Position numbers and translations under genes: made by a program. The notes below the pieces were generated by a model. The model worked only from the letters and a program-made list of their open reading frames with translations, searched no databases and was not told where the DNA came from. Below, piece after piece: positions 35,869 to 46,690 of a stretch of 64,000 bases of DNA (the first letter of the stretch is position 1; each line of letters begins with the position of its first letter). Origin of the DNA: Sisyra terminalis (Eukaryota > Arthropoda > Insecta > Neuroptera > Sisyridae); NCBI GenBank assembly GCA_958496175.1, contig OY292276.1, positions 16,634,001 through 16,698,000 on the forward strand, in the 5' to 3' direction.

Positions 35869-38231
35869 TCTATACTAATATATAAAATTCTAACGTCTGT
35901 CTGTACATTTCGATTTTGAACACAATTTTAGGGTAAATATTTGTTTCAAGAGGCCCTTATTCCAAATTTAACATTTTTAAAATTTTTGTCTGTCTGTCTG
36001 TCTATGTGTCCCGATTTAACTAAAGAACGGAACAACCGAATTTAATGAAATTTGGTATTAAGATACAACACAGTTTCTCACATACTATAGGTTACTTATT
36101 ATTCCAAAAAATAATAAGGGAAGGTATTCCCTAGGGATGAAAACAGAAATTTTTACACTAGACAGGTGAGTTATATATCACTAGAAAGGTAATTTAAAGT
36201 TAGAAAATAATATGTAAAAATATTTTTAGTTGAACTGATAAAAATCACAGTAAATTCAATTTAAATTTTTGAAAATTGCCTCTTCGAAACATAAACCTTT
36301 ATATATATAAAACAGATAGTTGATTTTAATAGCGTAATTGCTTACATATCTAACATTCTGATGCTCCTAATTATAAAGACGTGGGTTCTAATCTTACAGT
36401 AAACTTTTTTTTTTTTTTTTTTTTACAAAATTGTTGTAAATAGACCCTTAGAGTTCCTCAATAAGGGAATACTAACGAAAAAAAAGTAATAGTAGTAGTA
36501 GAAATAATAATAATAGAATGAAACTTCAAGTAAATACAACTGATGAAATTTTTAATATTTGACATATTTCTTTTAAGAAGTAGACATCTGATAAGAATTT
36601 TTTTTTGAAAATTCCTACCCTAAAAGAGTAAAAGGGGTGACTAAGTTTGTATGAGAAAATTAAAAGCCAATCAACAATCGAAATTTTGAATTCGATAAGT
36701 GTAATTAATAAATAAATAATAATTATTAATAAGTTTCGGTTTTTGTTATATCATTATAACTACAGCATTTTAAATAACGTCATTTCACTAAATTAGTATG
36801 AAAGTTTAGGTAGTAGGTACTTATACCAAAGAGGCAGTTTTTAATTTTTGTTTGTTTTCAACAATCAAACTTTTTAAAATCTAATTTTTATGAACCAATT
36901 GATGTGACCTGCAGCAATTATTTAAAATTAAGGGAGCAATTTTTTGTCATATATTTCATTATCAATCAAAAAATAAAATCTTCCAAACCAACTTTTCTTC
37001 GGTATTTAGAAAAATTTGAAAACCAATTAATGTTATTGAAAATAAATAAAATAATCGAATTTCCTTCCATGCTTTCTATCTATTTCCAACAATTGTGTAT
37101 ATACAACGTCAAAATGTGCGATATCGAATAGCTTTTTGGTCATGATAATCAAAATTAAGGTCATAATTTTTTTCGTTTTACATTGTATTTTACAATATAA
37201 ATGCATATTTGTGTCAATGAAATTTAGAAAGTGTTTTTCTTATACGATGCAGATATGTAGTAAGAAAGGGTTTTTTGATAATTACTTCTCTAAAAAAGTG
37301 AAAAATGGTGGCAAAGGTTGTAACGTCTAATAAACAATCTAACTTTCAAATTTAATTATCAAGGTATGTTCGTTATAGACGAAACGTTTTATCGCTTAAA
37401 ATAAAATAAAGTTGGTTTATTATTAGAAACAAAAACTTTGGATCTCCTTAAAAATTAAAACTGTAATGTATATATCTATAAAAGTTTAAGTTCATAAGTG
37501 AGCATTACGTTTTTTGGCTTTCACATATTGTAAACCTGAAAATCCGATATACGTAATCACAAATAAATACATTAATGAGCGAATATCGAATAGCGAGAAA
37601 TTCGGCGAACTGAAAGAAAATGGTTTAATTACTTGGTTGAAATGAAGATATTTTAATAATAAGTGCATAGATACACAATGGTTATACTTGATTATGGAGG
37701 AACTGGGTTTCGTGCATTTGAACAAATTTTAATTTCACCGTAGTTTTGTACATTTCAGTAGTGTAAAAGTTGAGAGTTAATAAAATGGAATTTCTATTAA
37801 TATTCTAAATATCTAGGCGAGTGTTTTGATAACTTTTGGCTGTTTTAAGTCATAATTATGACTGACTTTAATGAACTTAACGATAGTTTTTATTTATGTA
37901 TAGATGGTGATTGATTTACGGATTAATTGGTTCACGGTAGGTATACCTACCGTAGGAATACGGAATAGAGCATACTCGTTTTAGATATACTCGTATATAA
38001 ATATTTTTTGAAAATTAATTGATCATTACATAGAACTATTTTATTCTAAGTAACAGTTTATTAAATGTGTCTTTTTAAAGTTGACAAAATAGTATTTTTA
38101 AGTATGATTATGTTTTTCTTAAAAGAAATAAGAAAAATAATAATTTTCATATGCCACTACAAATAGCAAATTTAAAAAGAAAATATAATCTACACCTACG
38201 TTACGCAAACGAAGTCGCGGGGATCAGCTAG
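35869..38231 (+). mobile_element. Longer non-autonomous Helitron, 2.36 kb
   Basis: It starts TCTATACTAATATATAAAAT after an A at 35868 and ends GTCGCGGGGATCAGCTAG before a T at 38232. The last 400 bp (37830-38231) match the Helitron at 9991-11018 at roughly 85 percent by eye, including GGTTCACGGTAGGTAT and CTACACCTACGTTACGC. A tRNA-like module lies at 36323-36404, about 455 bp from the 5' end, similar to the other copy. Between about 36480 and 37800 it has some 1.3 kb with no counterpart in the shorter copy. No Rep/helicase coding sequence is present. Confidence 0.82.
36323..36404 (+). other. tRNA-like module inside the longer Helitron
   Basis: TAGCGTAATTGCTTACAT (D-arm/A-box-like) and GTGGG-TTCTAAT-CTTAC (T-arm with a B-box-like GGTTCTAATC) are spaced as in the copy at 10511-10590. 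They share CATTCTGATGCTC against CATTCTTATGCTC. The acceptor strands do not pair well, so it is not a working tRNA gene. A run of about 23 T at 36402-36424 follows, and a shorter T run follows the other copy too; RNA polymerase III terminates at such T runs. Confidence 0.6.
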
Positions 38232-40341
38232 TTTATTATAAAGCTGCACTTCGAAACAAGCATTGTAATGCTGAAGTAATATAATTGTGTTTGTAATTAA
38301 ATTAAATTAAAATTTATTGATTTATTGAAAGAAAAAAAACAAGCTTATTTGCAAAGACGGAACTAAAGTATTAAGCGTAATAAATTATAACTTTGAATTT
38401 TGAACACGGAGCAGGTGGTAAAACATGGTGACCGTGGAGTCGAAGATCAGCGATTTAATCTGTTTAATTATTGTGAAAAGTATTAACGTTTTCATCCAGC
38501 ATTGAAATATTAGCTAGAAGCTTAAACAGCAAAAAGGCATACGTTAAAAAATAACGACCGACTTGTTATGTAAAATAAGAAAATATTTAAACGCGATTTT
38601 ATCTAAAGTGAAATATAAATTTTATGGAACGTGTGAAACGATTGTCCTTTATAAACAAAACGATGGAAATCTGCTCAGAGCAAACAATGTCTAGGGTTTA
38701 TTTCATTAGTATTGCACATTTTGAGTTTCAAAGACACAATCTCTTCTGTAAACTAATTTCTTCTACTTGAGAATGCAACGATACGATCTAATACCAAATT
38801 GATATTGGATGTTTGAATAAATTTTGTGAAAATCATAGAGGGAAATACTTTTATGAAAGTTATTTGGCTTTAAAATCAAATATGTTACGCAAATTCAATA
38901 TGATGAAAAGGCATTTCGGGAGAATTTTAAATATTTTTTATTATTATACAAAGTTTTGTCAAAACATGGACATTTTTATTTTTCATTGTGACCTTAGCTT
39001 TCGACCGGAATGTATTATTAATCGAAGTGGACTGTTTGAAGAGAATTAATAAAGAAATTTACAGTGGAATTTTTATAGAATGTGTTATTAATAATTTTTT
39101 TAAGAAAGTTTAATTTTGTAGCTAAAACAATTATATGATTGAAAAATAAAAGCTAACTTTGTCAATTTAAATAACTATACTTTTAAATTTTGTTACGAAA
39201 AAAAGCACTGACAAAGATTTTTCTTCAATTTTTGTTTTATTATACATAAGGGACTTGTATTTATCAATAAGGATCTATTCCAAATTTATAATGCCTGGTT
39301 AATTTTTTGTCGGTCAAAGGTGATGAAAACTTTCATACTTTCAGCACATATGGCAAAACATTTAATAAAGAAAAGTATCAATAAGTAACTCACATTTGGA
39401 AAAATAACAAAGTTATATCTTACAATTTTATGTTTTTCACTTCAAGGATGTATTAAAAATTTTCAAGATTTTATTTTCTGAAGTTTAAATTTTCTGATTT
39501 TTAAGTTTAAGGATTATAATTTTCTATTCAAAAGTAGCTTATTTACAACTTGATATAATTAGACGGTGAAACATTAAGCAAACCGAATTAATTAATTTTT
39601 ATAAGACTATTCTTTTCTATGGCCATTAGTTCGCATCAAACTTTATAAAACACAAAAAAATATAAATCATTTTTATTTGTTCTGCGTTTTATAAAATCGT
39701 ATTTCAAAGCAACAAGTTGCTAGAATGCACCAATGGAGGAATTTTCTGATACTTAAAATTGAAAAATACTTTCATAAAAAGGAAGGAATTTTTTCATATA
39801 TTTCAACTATGACAATGTTTCATTAACTGGATACAGTAAACCAATATAAGAATGTAAGAAAAACGCAGTTATTCTTTTTGCATAGCTTTACATTCGCCAA
39901 GGATTCTACTTCCTATATTGGATGAAATGAAAAACCAAACTAATGTAATGGTTTTTTAATTTTCTTACCAGAAAATAACTAATTATTGGTCAGTTTAATT
40001 ACCTCAATATTTTGATTATTATCCTTTAATTGCAGTTTAATTCAATCGAAATTCCAAATCTGCGGCTGAGAATATTTGAAAAATGATAACTAACCCTAGG
40101 GTGATTTTAATTGAACGCATTAACTAAATACATACATATACTACATGGATTAACTACTAGGTGTGTTAATATGAAACCATTGTTTTTACATGAAAATACT
40201 AATTTAATTCAAAATAAATTTTTCGATAAACTATGTATTTTTGCCATCTTTTTGACAATTTTTGGATATCGTACCAAAAAAAAAATGTTCATCTTTGACA
40301 AGCATTGGATGCAATTTTGCAGCAATTTATGTTTAAATGGT
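38232..40341. other. AT-rich DNA, no supported gene
   Basis: The open frame 38813-39049 (78 codons, plus) has no recognisable motif. Nothing else stands out before the MULE target duplication. Confidence 0.5.
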
Positions 40342-40350
40342 AATAGAAAA
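40342..40350. repeat. Left 9-bp target site duplication of the MULE
   Basis: AATAGAAAA here is repeated exactly at 43264-43272, directly outside both element ends. Nine bases is the usual duplication length for Mutator-like elements. An exact copy suggests a fairly recent insertion. Confidence 0.92.
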
Positions 40351-40512
40351 GGATGTGGCTATTTATACATACAGAATGTATACGCAATTGGCTATTTATA
40401 CATACAGTATGTATACGCAATTGGCTATTTATACATACAGTATGTATACGCAATTGGCTATTTATACATACAGTATGTATAAGAAATTGGCTATTTATAG
40501 TTACGTATAACG
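40351..40512 (+). repeat. Left terminal inverted repeat: 4 x 33-bp array
   Basis: After GGATGT, full units start at 40357, 40390, 40423 and 40456. A partial fifth starts at 40489 and runs into TAGTTACGTATAACG. Each unit is GGCTATT, then the 19-bp palindrome TATACATACAGTATGTATA, then CGCAATT. CAATTG, itself palindromic, spans each unit junction. The first unit has one change in the palindrome (CAGAATG), and the fourth has AAGAAATT in place of CGCAATT. Such subterminal arrays are plausible transposase-binding sites. Confidence 0.93.
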
Positions 40513-40604
40513 CAGATAGAAAAGTAGAATATTGATTGTGACCATCTATGAATGCCATCCTCAACTAAAATGTTTGCCTCCACTAAATTGTGAATGACTT
40601 ATTC

Positions 40605-40612
40605 TATAAAAG
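40605..40612 (+). promoter_or_regulatory. Possible TATA box of the MULE transposase
   Basis: TATAAAAG lies 67 bases before the ATG at 40679, between the left array and the coding frame. Spacing fits a short 5' leader. AT-rich sequence makes chance occurrence likely, so this is a weak call. Confidence 0.3.
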
Positions 40613-40678
40613 TGTTGCAAGGTATTAGCTGATTTTTTTAAATTAATTATATTTTTAATATTTTAACCTCACTTTTAG

Positions 40679-42286
40679 ATGACAGAACAAATGTCCGTTA
40701 ATGACAACAATGTTAGTGAACATACTTTAAATGTTGGTCAACATTTTAATGATTATGAACAGTTATCAAAGACTGTTAATGTATTTTGTAAAGAGCATTA
40801 TCATCCATTTGTTATTAGAACACGGTCTCAGAAACAAGTGCTGTACAAATGTTGTCATGGTATTAAGCAAAATTCAAAATGCCTGGGAAAACGTCCGAAT
40901 CAACATTACTACTACAAGAATTGTAAAGCTCAAATTAATTTTTATAAAAGCAAAAATGAAAAATGGAAATTAACAAAACTATTACTAAATCACAATCATA
41001 CCGTTGGCAAAGAAGAATATAGTAATTACGGCAAAGCCAAAATTATGAATGAAAATGATTACGAAACAGCAACAGATTTAATCTTGTCTAGCGCCAAAGA
41101 TGGAATGGTTGCTGCAGTTTTAAGTAAAAAAAGTGGGAAACAGTTTATAAGAAAGGATATACAAAATTTTCGAAACAAACTTTTTCCTTCATGTACCGAA
41201 GTGGACCAAAATCATTTAATGGAATTCTTAGCGGAAATCGAAGAAAATGGTGGTATATACGCTATACAAAAAGATGCAGAAGAAGAAGTAGAATCATTAT
41301 TTGTAGCCTCTTCGGCGATGGTTCTAAATTATAATAAATCTCAGTGTCCAGTGATACAAATAGATGTTTCCTTTGGATTTAATGTCGAAAATTATAAAGT
41401 TTTGGGATTTTGCTACTATTCTAGCATAACCGACAAATCAGAATTTGCAGCTATAGGATTTATTGCTAAAGAAACATATTCCGCATTCATACATTGTATG
41501 AATGAATTTAAAAAAATTTGTAAGACCCACCCATCCGTTTTTTTAATTGACAAAGATTTCATCGAAATAAAAGCTATCAGAGACATTTTTTCTAGTGCAA
41601 CCGTTTTACTTTGTAAATTTCATGTCATTAAATACATTAAAAGGCTAGTTTCTACTGCCTACAATAAACAAATTGATGAAAAAAACAAAATATTGGATGC
41701 GTTCAAGAAATGTTTATATGCTCAATCATATAAAGAATACGAAGAGCAGAAAAAGAAATTCCTGGACATTTGCAAGTCTGTAAAAGTTTTTGCAGGAACA
41801 AAAGATAAATACGTGACTCTTGAAGAGCAATTTCTTAAAAATTGGGACAGCTGTAAAGAAATGTGGGTACATTATTTTAGAAAACATTTGCCACTAATGG
41901 GAGATACGACAACAAACAGAATTGAACGATCATTTTGGACTCTTAAGCAATACATACAAACTAAATATCATAGTTTGCCGACAATTTATTTATGTATTAA
42001 AGAGCTTATAGACTTTATTGATTCAAGAATAAAGAATAAATTAGCCAAAAATAAACAAAAAGTTTTTAAAATTATGGATAACGATAATGAAATAAGAAAA
42101 TTGCTGGAAGTATGTTCCGAAGTTCTCACAGAGACTGGAATGAAATTATTTCATAAACAATTAAAATTGTTTAAAACTTTAGAATCTAAAATAAAAGTAA
42201 TGGCTAATGGCATTGAGGAAAATCTTGAGACTGGAATATCGAAGATTTATAATACGTCGCTGGAAGCATGTTCATGTACATTTTGA
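40679..42286 (+). CDS. MULE transposase, 535 codons up to an in-frame TGA
   Basis: The transposase would bind the element ends and cut and rejoin DNA in the nucleus. Residues 55-107 hold a WRKY/GCM1 or FLYWCH-like zinc finger (C59, C82, then HNH with H105 and H107). The MULE DDE domain follows: first Asp at D229 in VIQIDVSFGFN, second at D291 in FLIDKDFIEIKAI, the C312/H315 motif in LCKFHVIKYI, and the Glu at E416 in TTNRIERSFW. The frame ends at CSCTF (531-535), the first half of a SWIM zinc finger, where TGA replaces what is often an aromatic codon. The same frame continues beyond it. The start ATG is the first in frame; a good TTTTAG acceptor-like tract precedes it. Confidence 0.92.
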   Translation: MTEQMSVNDNNVSEHTLNVGQHFNDYEQLSKTVNVFCKEHYHPFVIRTRSQKQVLYKCCHGIKQNSKCLGKRPNQHYYYKNCKAQINFYKSKNEKWKLTKLLLNHNHTVGKEEYSNYGKAKIMNENDYETATDLILSSAKDGMVAAVLSKKSGKQFIRKDIQNFRNKLFPSCTEVDQNHLMEFLAEIEENGGIYAIQKDAEEEVESLFVASSAMVLNYNKSQCPVIQIDVSFGFNVENYKVLGFCYYSSITDKSEFAAIGFIAKETYSAFIHCMNEFKKICKTHPSVFLIDKDFIEIKAIRDIFSSATVLLCKFHVIKYIKRLVSTAYNKQIDEKNKILDAFKKCLYAQSYKEYEEQKKKFLDICKSVKVFAGTKDKYVTLEEQFLKNWDSCKEMWVHYFRKHLPLMGDTTTNRIERSFWTLKQYIQTKYHSLPTIYLCIKELIDFIDSRIKNKLAKNKQKVFKIMDNDNEIRKLLEVCSEVLTETGMKLFHKQLKLFKTLESKIKVMANGIEENLETGISKIYNTSLEACSCTF

Positions 42287-42889
42287 AACTCTTTCAGTGC
42301 ACCATGTAGGCATATTTTTATGTTAAGAAAATACAATAACTTAGATATTTTTTCAAAAACATGTTTCCATCCAAGATACATTACTTCAGTTGGAAATACA
42401 GAAAGTATTATGAATATGGATATCGATGATGAAGACACGAATGACGTAGACATTGAAGATATAGACAAGGATGAATTCGATGGTTGTCAAAAAGTATTAT
42501 CGGATCGAGAAAAATTCAATACAGCACTGACAGTAACAAAAAATATCGCAGATATTTTATCAAATTATGGAACTACAACCTTTAACAAATATATGAACGA
42601 ACTAAAATTAATTGAAAAAAATGCTAGAAATGGGGTTTCTCTGTTTGAGAATGAGTATAGTGAACCTACAATTAGTTCAATAGAATTTGAGACAAGTAAC
42701 TTAGTTGAAGCTGGAAGTTGCCAGGATAGCTTAGTTGGTACTGAAAGTCAGAACGAATCCGATACAAATCATCAATCAAATGAAAACCTAAAATTTAAAA
42801 CAAAAATTAAGTCTAAAGGACGTCCGAAGAGAAAAACTAAACAGATTCAGTTTTACAAGAAGCAAATTAAAACACGAAATAAAAAATAA
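42287..42889 (+). pseudogene. MULE transposase C-terminus, in frame after the TGA
   Basis: This is the same reading frame as the upstream transposase, with no further stop for 200 codons. It opens with NSFSAPCRHIFMLRKY, which supplies the CxH half of the SWIM motif (C543 and H545 counted from the first Met, nine residues after C533). An acidic stretch (IDDEDTNDVDIEDIDKDEFD) and a strongly basic tail (GRPKRKTKQ, KTRNKK) follow; the tail is a plausible nuclear localisation signal. The contiguous SWIM motif argues that one nonsense change, and not an intron, separates the two parts. AATAAA polyadenylation-like signals follow from 42886. Confidence 0.85.
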
Positions 42890-43001
42890 AATAAATACCC
42901 AAGTATATTGTAACAATAAACAATAAATAAAACAATATTTTTCTATAATTATGTAGTTTTTATTAAAATATTAATATCAATAAACTTTTTGGTTAGTTAG
43001 T

Positions 43002-43263
43002 ACGTTATACGTAACTATAAATAATCGATTTCTTATACATATTGTATGTATAAATAGCCAATTGCGTATACATACTGTATGTATAAATAGCCAATTTCTT
43101 ATACATACTGTATGTATAAATAGCCAATTGCGTATACATACTGTATGTATAAATAGCCAATTGCGTATACATACTGTATGTATAAATAGCCAATTGCGTA
43201 TACATACTGTATGTATAAATAGCCAATTGCGTATACATACTGTATGTATAAATAGCCACATCC
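43002..43263 (-). repeat. Right terminal inverted repeat: 7 x 33-bp array
   Basis: Seven units occupy 43027-43257 in the opposite orientation to the left array, bounded inside by CGTTATACGTAACTATAAAT and outside by ACATCC. The innermost and third units have the TTTCTTAT variant that also occurs once in the left array. The innermost palindrome has one change (CATATTG). The copy number differs from the left side by three. Confidence 0.93.
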
Positions 43264-43272
43264 AATAGAAAA
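43264..43272. repeat. Right 9-bp target site duplication of the MULE
   Basis: AATAGAAAA, identical to 40342-40350, immediately follows the element end. Confidence 0.92.
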
Positions 43273-44189
43273 TGCTGTTCACGAATCGTACTTTTAAGGC
43301 ACTCTTAAAACACGATATTATGTTCAATGCTATTAAAAATGATGAATTCTCGGGAAATTTACACTTTTGCGAATTGGAAATCTTCGTTAAATATCAAAGT
43401 AAAACTAAAAATGCTTCAATTGCATGATTTGGCATTATTGGTCAGACTGTCATGTAAATTTTGGATTCATTTTAACATATCTTGTTTTAATGAATCGTTA
43501 GATAACAGAACTTAATACAGAAACAGAACTTTCAGAACTTAATCTCTAATAAAATTTAATACAATACTCTAGCTATAACTGTGTTTTTTAGGTTTTTTGT
43601 CCATCACTGTTTCTAAACATTGATTTTCTGTAAGGGACATGAATTAAAGCCTAACTAATATATATAATCAATAAATAAACAGTAATTTTTTTGTGTTAGT
43701 TATATTTCTGTAATATTTTTGAATGGTAGCTGCGTTAGAGCATATAGTTTTATGAAAAGAGAGACTATAGTAATTCATGATTACTGAAGTATGAAAAAAA
43801 TATCACGAAATATTCTTTTATTCGTTATATGAACGTTTACTGTATAATATTTTTTCTTTGATTGTTCCCTCATTACTGAGACTCGCGATCATTACAACTT
43901 ATAGCGTAACTTATAGCTCTTCGGTGACGAAGATTCTGAGTTTTTGGTTTTAGGATCTGGGAAATTAAGTAATGTAGACCTTTTGTACCTTTGATCGGGT
44001 TGATAAACTTTCCCTGGGTTTAAGTCTTTCAACGTTTCCCGAGACTACTAATCTATCATTCTAAATTACTATTGTCCTTTTGCATATTATATTCAAAAAA
44101 CTTTAACATGCTCATAAAGCTGATGAAAAAGAGTCTGTTCTGAATTTTCAATTCTCTCAAGATTGACAAGTTTGATCTACATTGTGTCT
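43273..44189. other. AT-rich DNA, nothing recognised
   Basis: An open frame of 62 codons at 43327-43515 has no motif. No element ends were seen. Confidence 0.5.
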
Positions 44190-44810
44190 ACGGAATTCGG
44201 AGGGTATAAGCTTGGATCAGGAACGTCGAAATTCGAGAACTGTTTTTGAATGGTTTCGATATTATTCCTGTACGTATTATTCACTCGGATGCAATTTGTA
44301 CGTAAATTTTGACATTTCAGAAATAAAGTAGCGATTATTATTTTCAAATATGTATTTATATTGTATTATGTAAAATTAAATTTTCTAAATAAAGTTTACT
44401 TTGCACAAGTCCATTTCAGCACACCCAAAATTTGGCAACGTTGCATTTTCGACTTTGTTTTAATTTTATTCGCGATTAAATCGGCCCATAATAAAAATTT
44501 AGCCAAAAAAGAGAGAATCATACCATATTAGAATTGAATTTACAAAAATATTGCGAATTAAATTAAAAACAAAATCGAAAATGCAACTTTGGCAGATTGT
44601 AGGTGTGCTAAAATGAACTTGAGATGAAAATTTAATTTTAAATATTATAATATAAACACATATTTGAAAATAACTGTCGCTTCTTCATTTCTGGCATGTC
44701 AAAGTTTACGTACAAATTGCATTCGAGTGAACAATACGTACCCATTCGAAATAGTTCTCTTCAGTTCTGAATATCTCGACGTTCCTGATCCAAGCTTATA
44801 CCATTCGGAG
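44190..44810. mobile_element. Foldback element, about 620 bp
   Basis: Left arm 44190-44480 and right arm 44510-44810 are inverted copies. Shared blocks are TATAAGCTTGGATCAGGAAC, GCAATTTGTACGTAAA, TTATTTTCAAATATGT and TGCATTTTCGA. The two arms differ by indels and substitutions (roughly 80 percent identity by eye), so it is older than the 22.8-kb foldback. The centre near 44500 is AT-rich. No target duplication or recognisable terminal motif was found, so the class is unknown. Confidence 0.75.
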
Positions 44811-44899
44811 CATGCATCTTCATCAACACATCTGAATTGTGAAATCTTTTTCTGTTCATTGCTCTAATTGTCCAAAATAAGTACTTAGCGAGCTTCATT

Positions 44900-45305
44900 T
44901 TGTTGTTTTTTTTTTGTAATAGAGAGGATTTTCCAGATCCTATATAATCTATTCATTGTACTTTTAGTCATCCTTTTTCTTCGGATATTAATCTCACTTG
45001 AATTTGTGTTATATGATAACTGAACCCAAATATATCAAATGTTCTACGATTTAAAATCTGCGTCGGGCATTTGTATTTGAGTCAATTGCTGAGAATTATA
45101 GCGATCGAAGATCATAATTATGGTGTTTTCTACATGTTTTCCTCTTCATTTCCACAATCAAACATTTCTAATACAGCTATCAGCATTGTATCATCTGCAT
45201 ATCTTAAGTTTGTCTCCTTTTTTATCCGAAATTGGAATTCGGTGCCTCCATTCATTTATTACCTTTCTCATTCTGTATTTTCTACAGATATTGAGAGAAT
45301 AGCTA
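44900..45305 (-). pseudogene. LINE reverse transcriptase palm relic
   Basis: The minus strand near 45170-45215 reads NLRYADDTMLIAVLEM, the catalytic YADD box of non-LTR reverse transcriptases. Downstream, about 45010-44940, IFGFSYHITQIQVRLISEEKG resembles the conserved LGS...I...I..RI block of the same proteins. Stops and frameshifts occur between them. It ends close to the right arm of the foldback at 44810. It overlaps the part of the protein just before the piece preserved at 29.6-30.1 kb, and may come from the same LINE family. Confidence 0.78.
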
Positions 45306-46690
45306 CCACTATTAATATTGAATGGTACTGATAATAATAAATAATGAATTTCGAGTGATTAAAAGGAATAAAATATAAATATGATAAAAACATGCATAGT
45401 TGTATATTTTTTGCCGCAATATTATTGATTTATTTAACTATAAAATTCTGTTTAATTACGGTATAATTCGTACAAGAAGAGAATCGTTTGCCCACTGGAG
45501 CAAATTATTCATGGTAAATACGATACTGACATGTATATAATCTACGATTGTAACGAGGTAGGTTGTGCTTGAAGATGTATGAGTGTTATTCTTAGGTTAA
45601 AAGGAATATTAAAGGGTGAGGTTCTAATGAAAATGGCAAAACGATCGATGATGTAACTAGGCGCTGGCTTATAATCACTGGAAGCATTACTTTTGTATTT
45701 CTGCAAACACATCTACTAAGAAACGACCTACATTTCTTAAGCGTATATTGACTTTTAATAAACACATAAACACAATTCTCATTCCCAATTCCTTTTTACT
45801 GTCTTATGTCGTATGAAAAAGCTTAGAACATAATTCCTACTTTAGCCGCTTTCGGCTATTGTTCGCTACGTGCTATCTGTCTTCGTTTTAATAATTTATG
45901 TATAAAGATTATGAGATAAGACGAGGATCGTGGGAGTTTCCAATACGTGACAATAGTAATTATTAAAGTATTATGAACATCAATAATAAATTAAACGCTT
46001 ATATGTGAAATTAACGTTAAATCAAATTCACAATTAACACTAAAATCACTCATGTTTGAAAATGTAAATAAAGTTGCGACAGTGATAAATAATTATTTGT
46101 CAAATATTGCAATTAATTCTTATAATGTTTCAAAGTTTACCTATCTATATGCTTTACACTTTGCTTGATATTATTAAATTAATTAATATCCTTGTGTCTG
46201 CAGGTATAAATTTTCAATTAACTGTACCCATTTTGTTTTATAAATAATTTATCACATGTATTTAAAGTTTTGATTAATTGGCTTTTAAAGTTTTCAAAGT
46301 TAAATTTCATTCATTTATTTCAAATGTGGTAAATTTAGGAATATTTTTCTTTTTTATAATTCGATTTTAAAACAGATTCTTTGAATTTGACGTTTTATAA
46401 ATAACAATAATAATAATACCATTAATAAGAAATAGTGATAACTTTCTTCCCGTTTTCATTAACATTCCACTTATTACTGTTAAAATTTAAAATTTACTCT
46501 CTATTTACTCTAAAGTATAGTCATTCGCTTGTTGGTAAGTGAATTTCTCTAGCTTACAATTTTTTTTTAAATCCTTTATTGCCTTCTATATATTTACAAT
46601 TTATATACTATGCAATGTGCTAACAAATGTTGGTTGCTTATATACCACACTTGAGGTAAAAACCGTAGTTCGATCCTGGTGTGGTATTTT
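45306..46690. other. AT-rich DNA, nothing recognised
   Basis: No supported gene, RNA or element end in this stretch. Confidence 0.5.

Larger units (their letters stand above)
40351..43263 (+). mobile_element. Mutator-like (MULE) DNA transposon, nearly intact
   Basis: The 2,913-bp element has matching ends (GGATGTGGCTATTTATAC and its complement), an exact 9-bp target duplication and a single long transposase frame with a DDE domain. Its terminal inverted repeats are unusual: opposed arrays of a 33-bp unit, 4 copies on the left and 7 on the right, plus a shared inner block TAGTTACGTATAACG. Apart from one in-frame TGA the transposase looks complete, so the element is young or was recently active. 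A Phantom-type or ZSWIM-related MULE clade is possible, but I cannot place it without a tree. Confidence 0.93.

Noticed and set aside
42284..42286. TGA as a selenocysteine codon or programmed readthrough
   Set aside because: No selenocysteine insertion element was recognised and the position is normally an ordinary residue in SWIM motifs. A nonsense mutation is simpler.
40357..43257. Regular 33-bp repeats that could suggest CRISPR-like arrays
   Set aside because: The units are directly adjacent with no variable spacers, lie at both ends of a transposon in opposite orientation, and the genome is eukaryotic.
40289..43327. Several open frames of 60-123 codons across the MULE end arrays (repeating FIHTVCIRN-like peptides)
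   Set aside because: A 33-bp unit is a multiple of three, so every frame without a stop stays open through the array. These are repeat translations, not proteins.
46660..46690. GTTCGATCCTGG as a tRNA T-arm
   Set aside because: No A box, acceptor stem or cloverleaf can be drawn around it.
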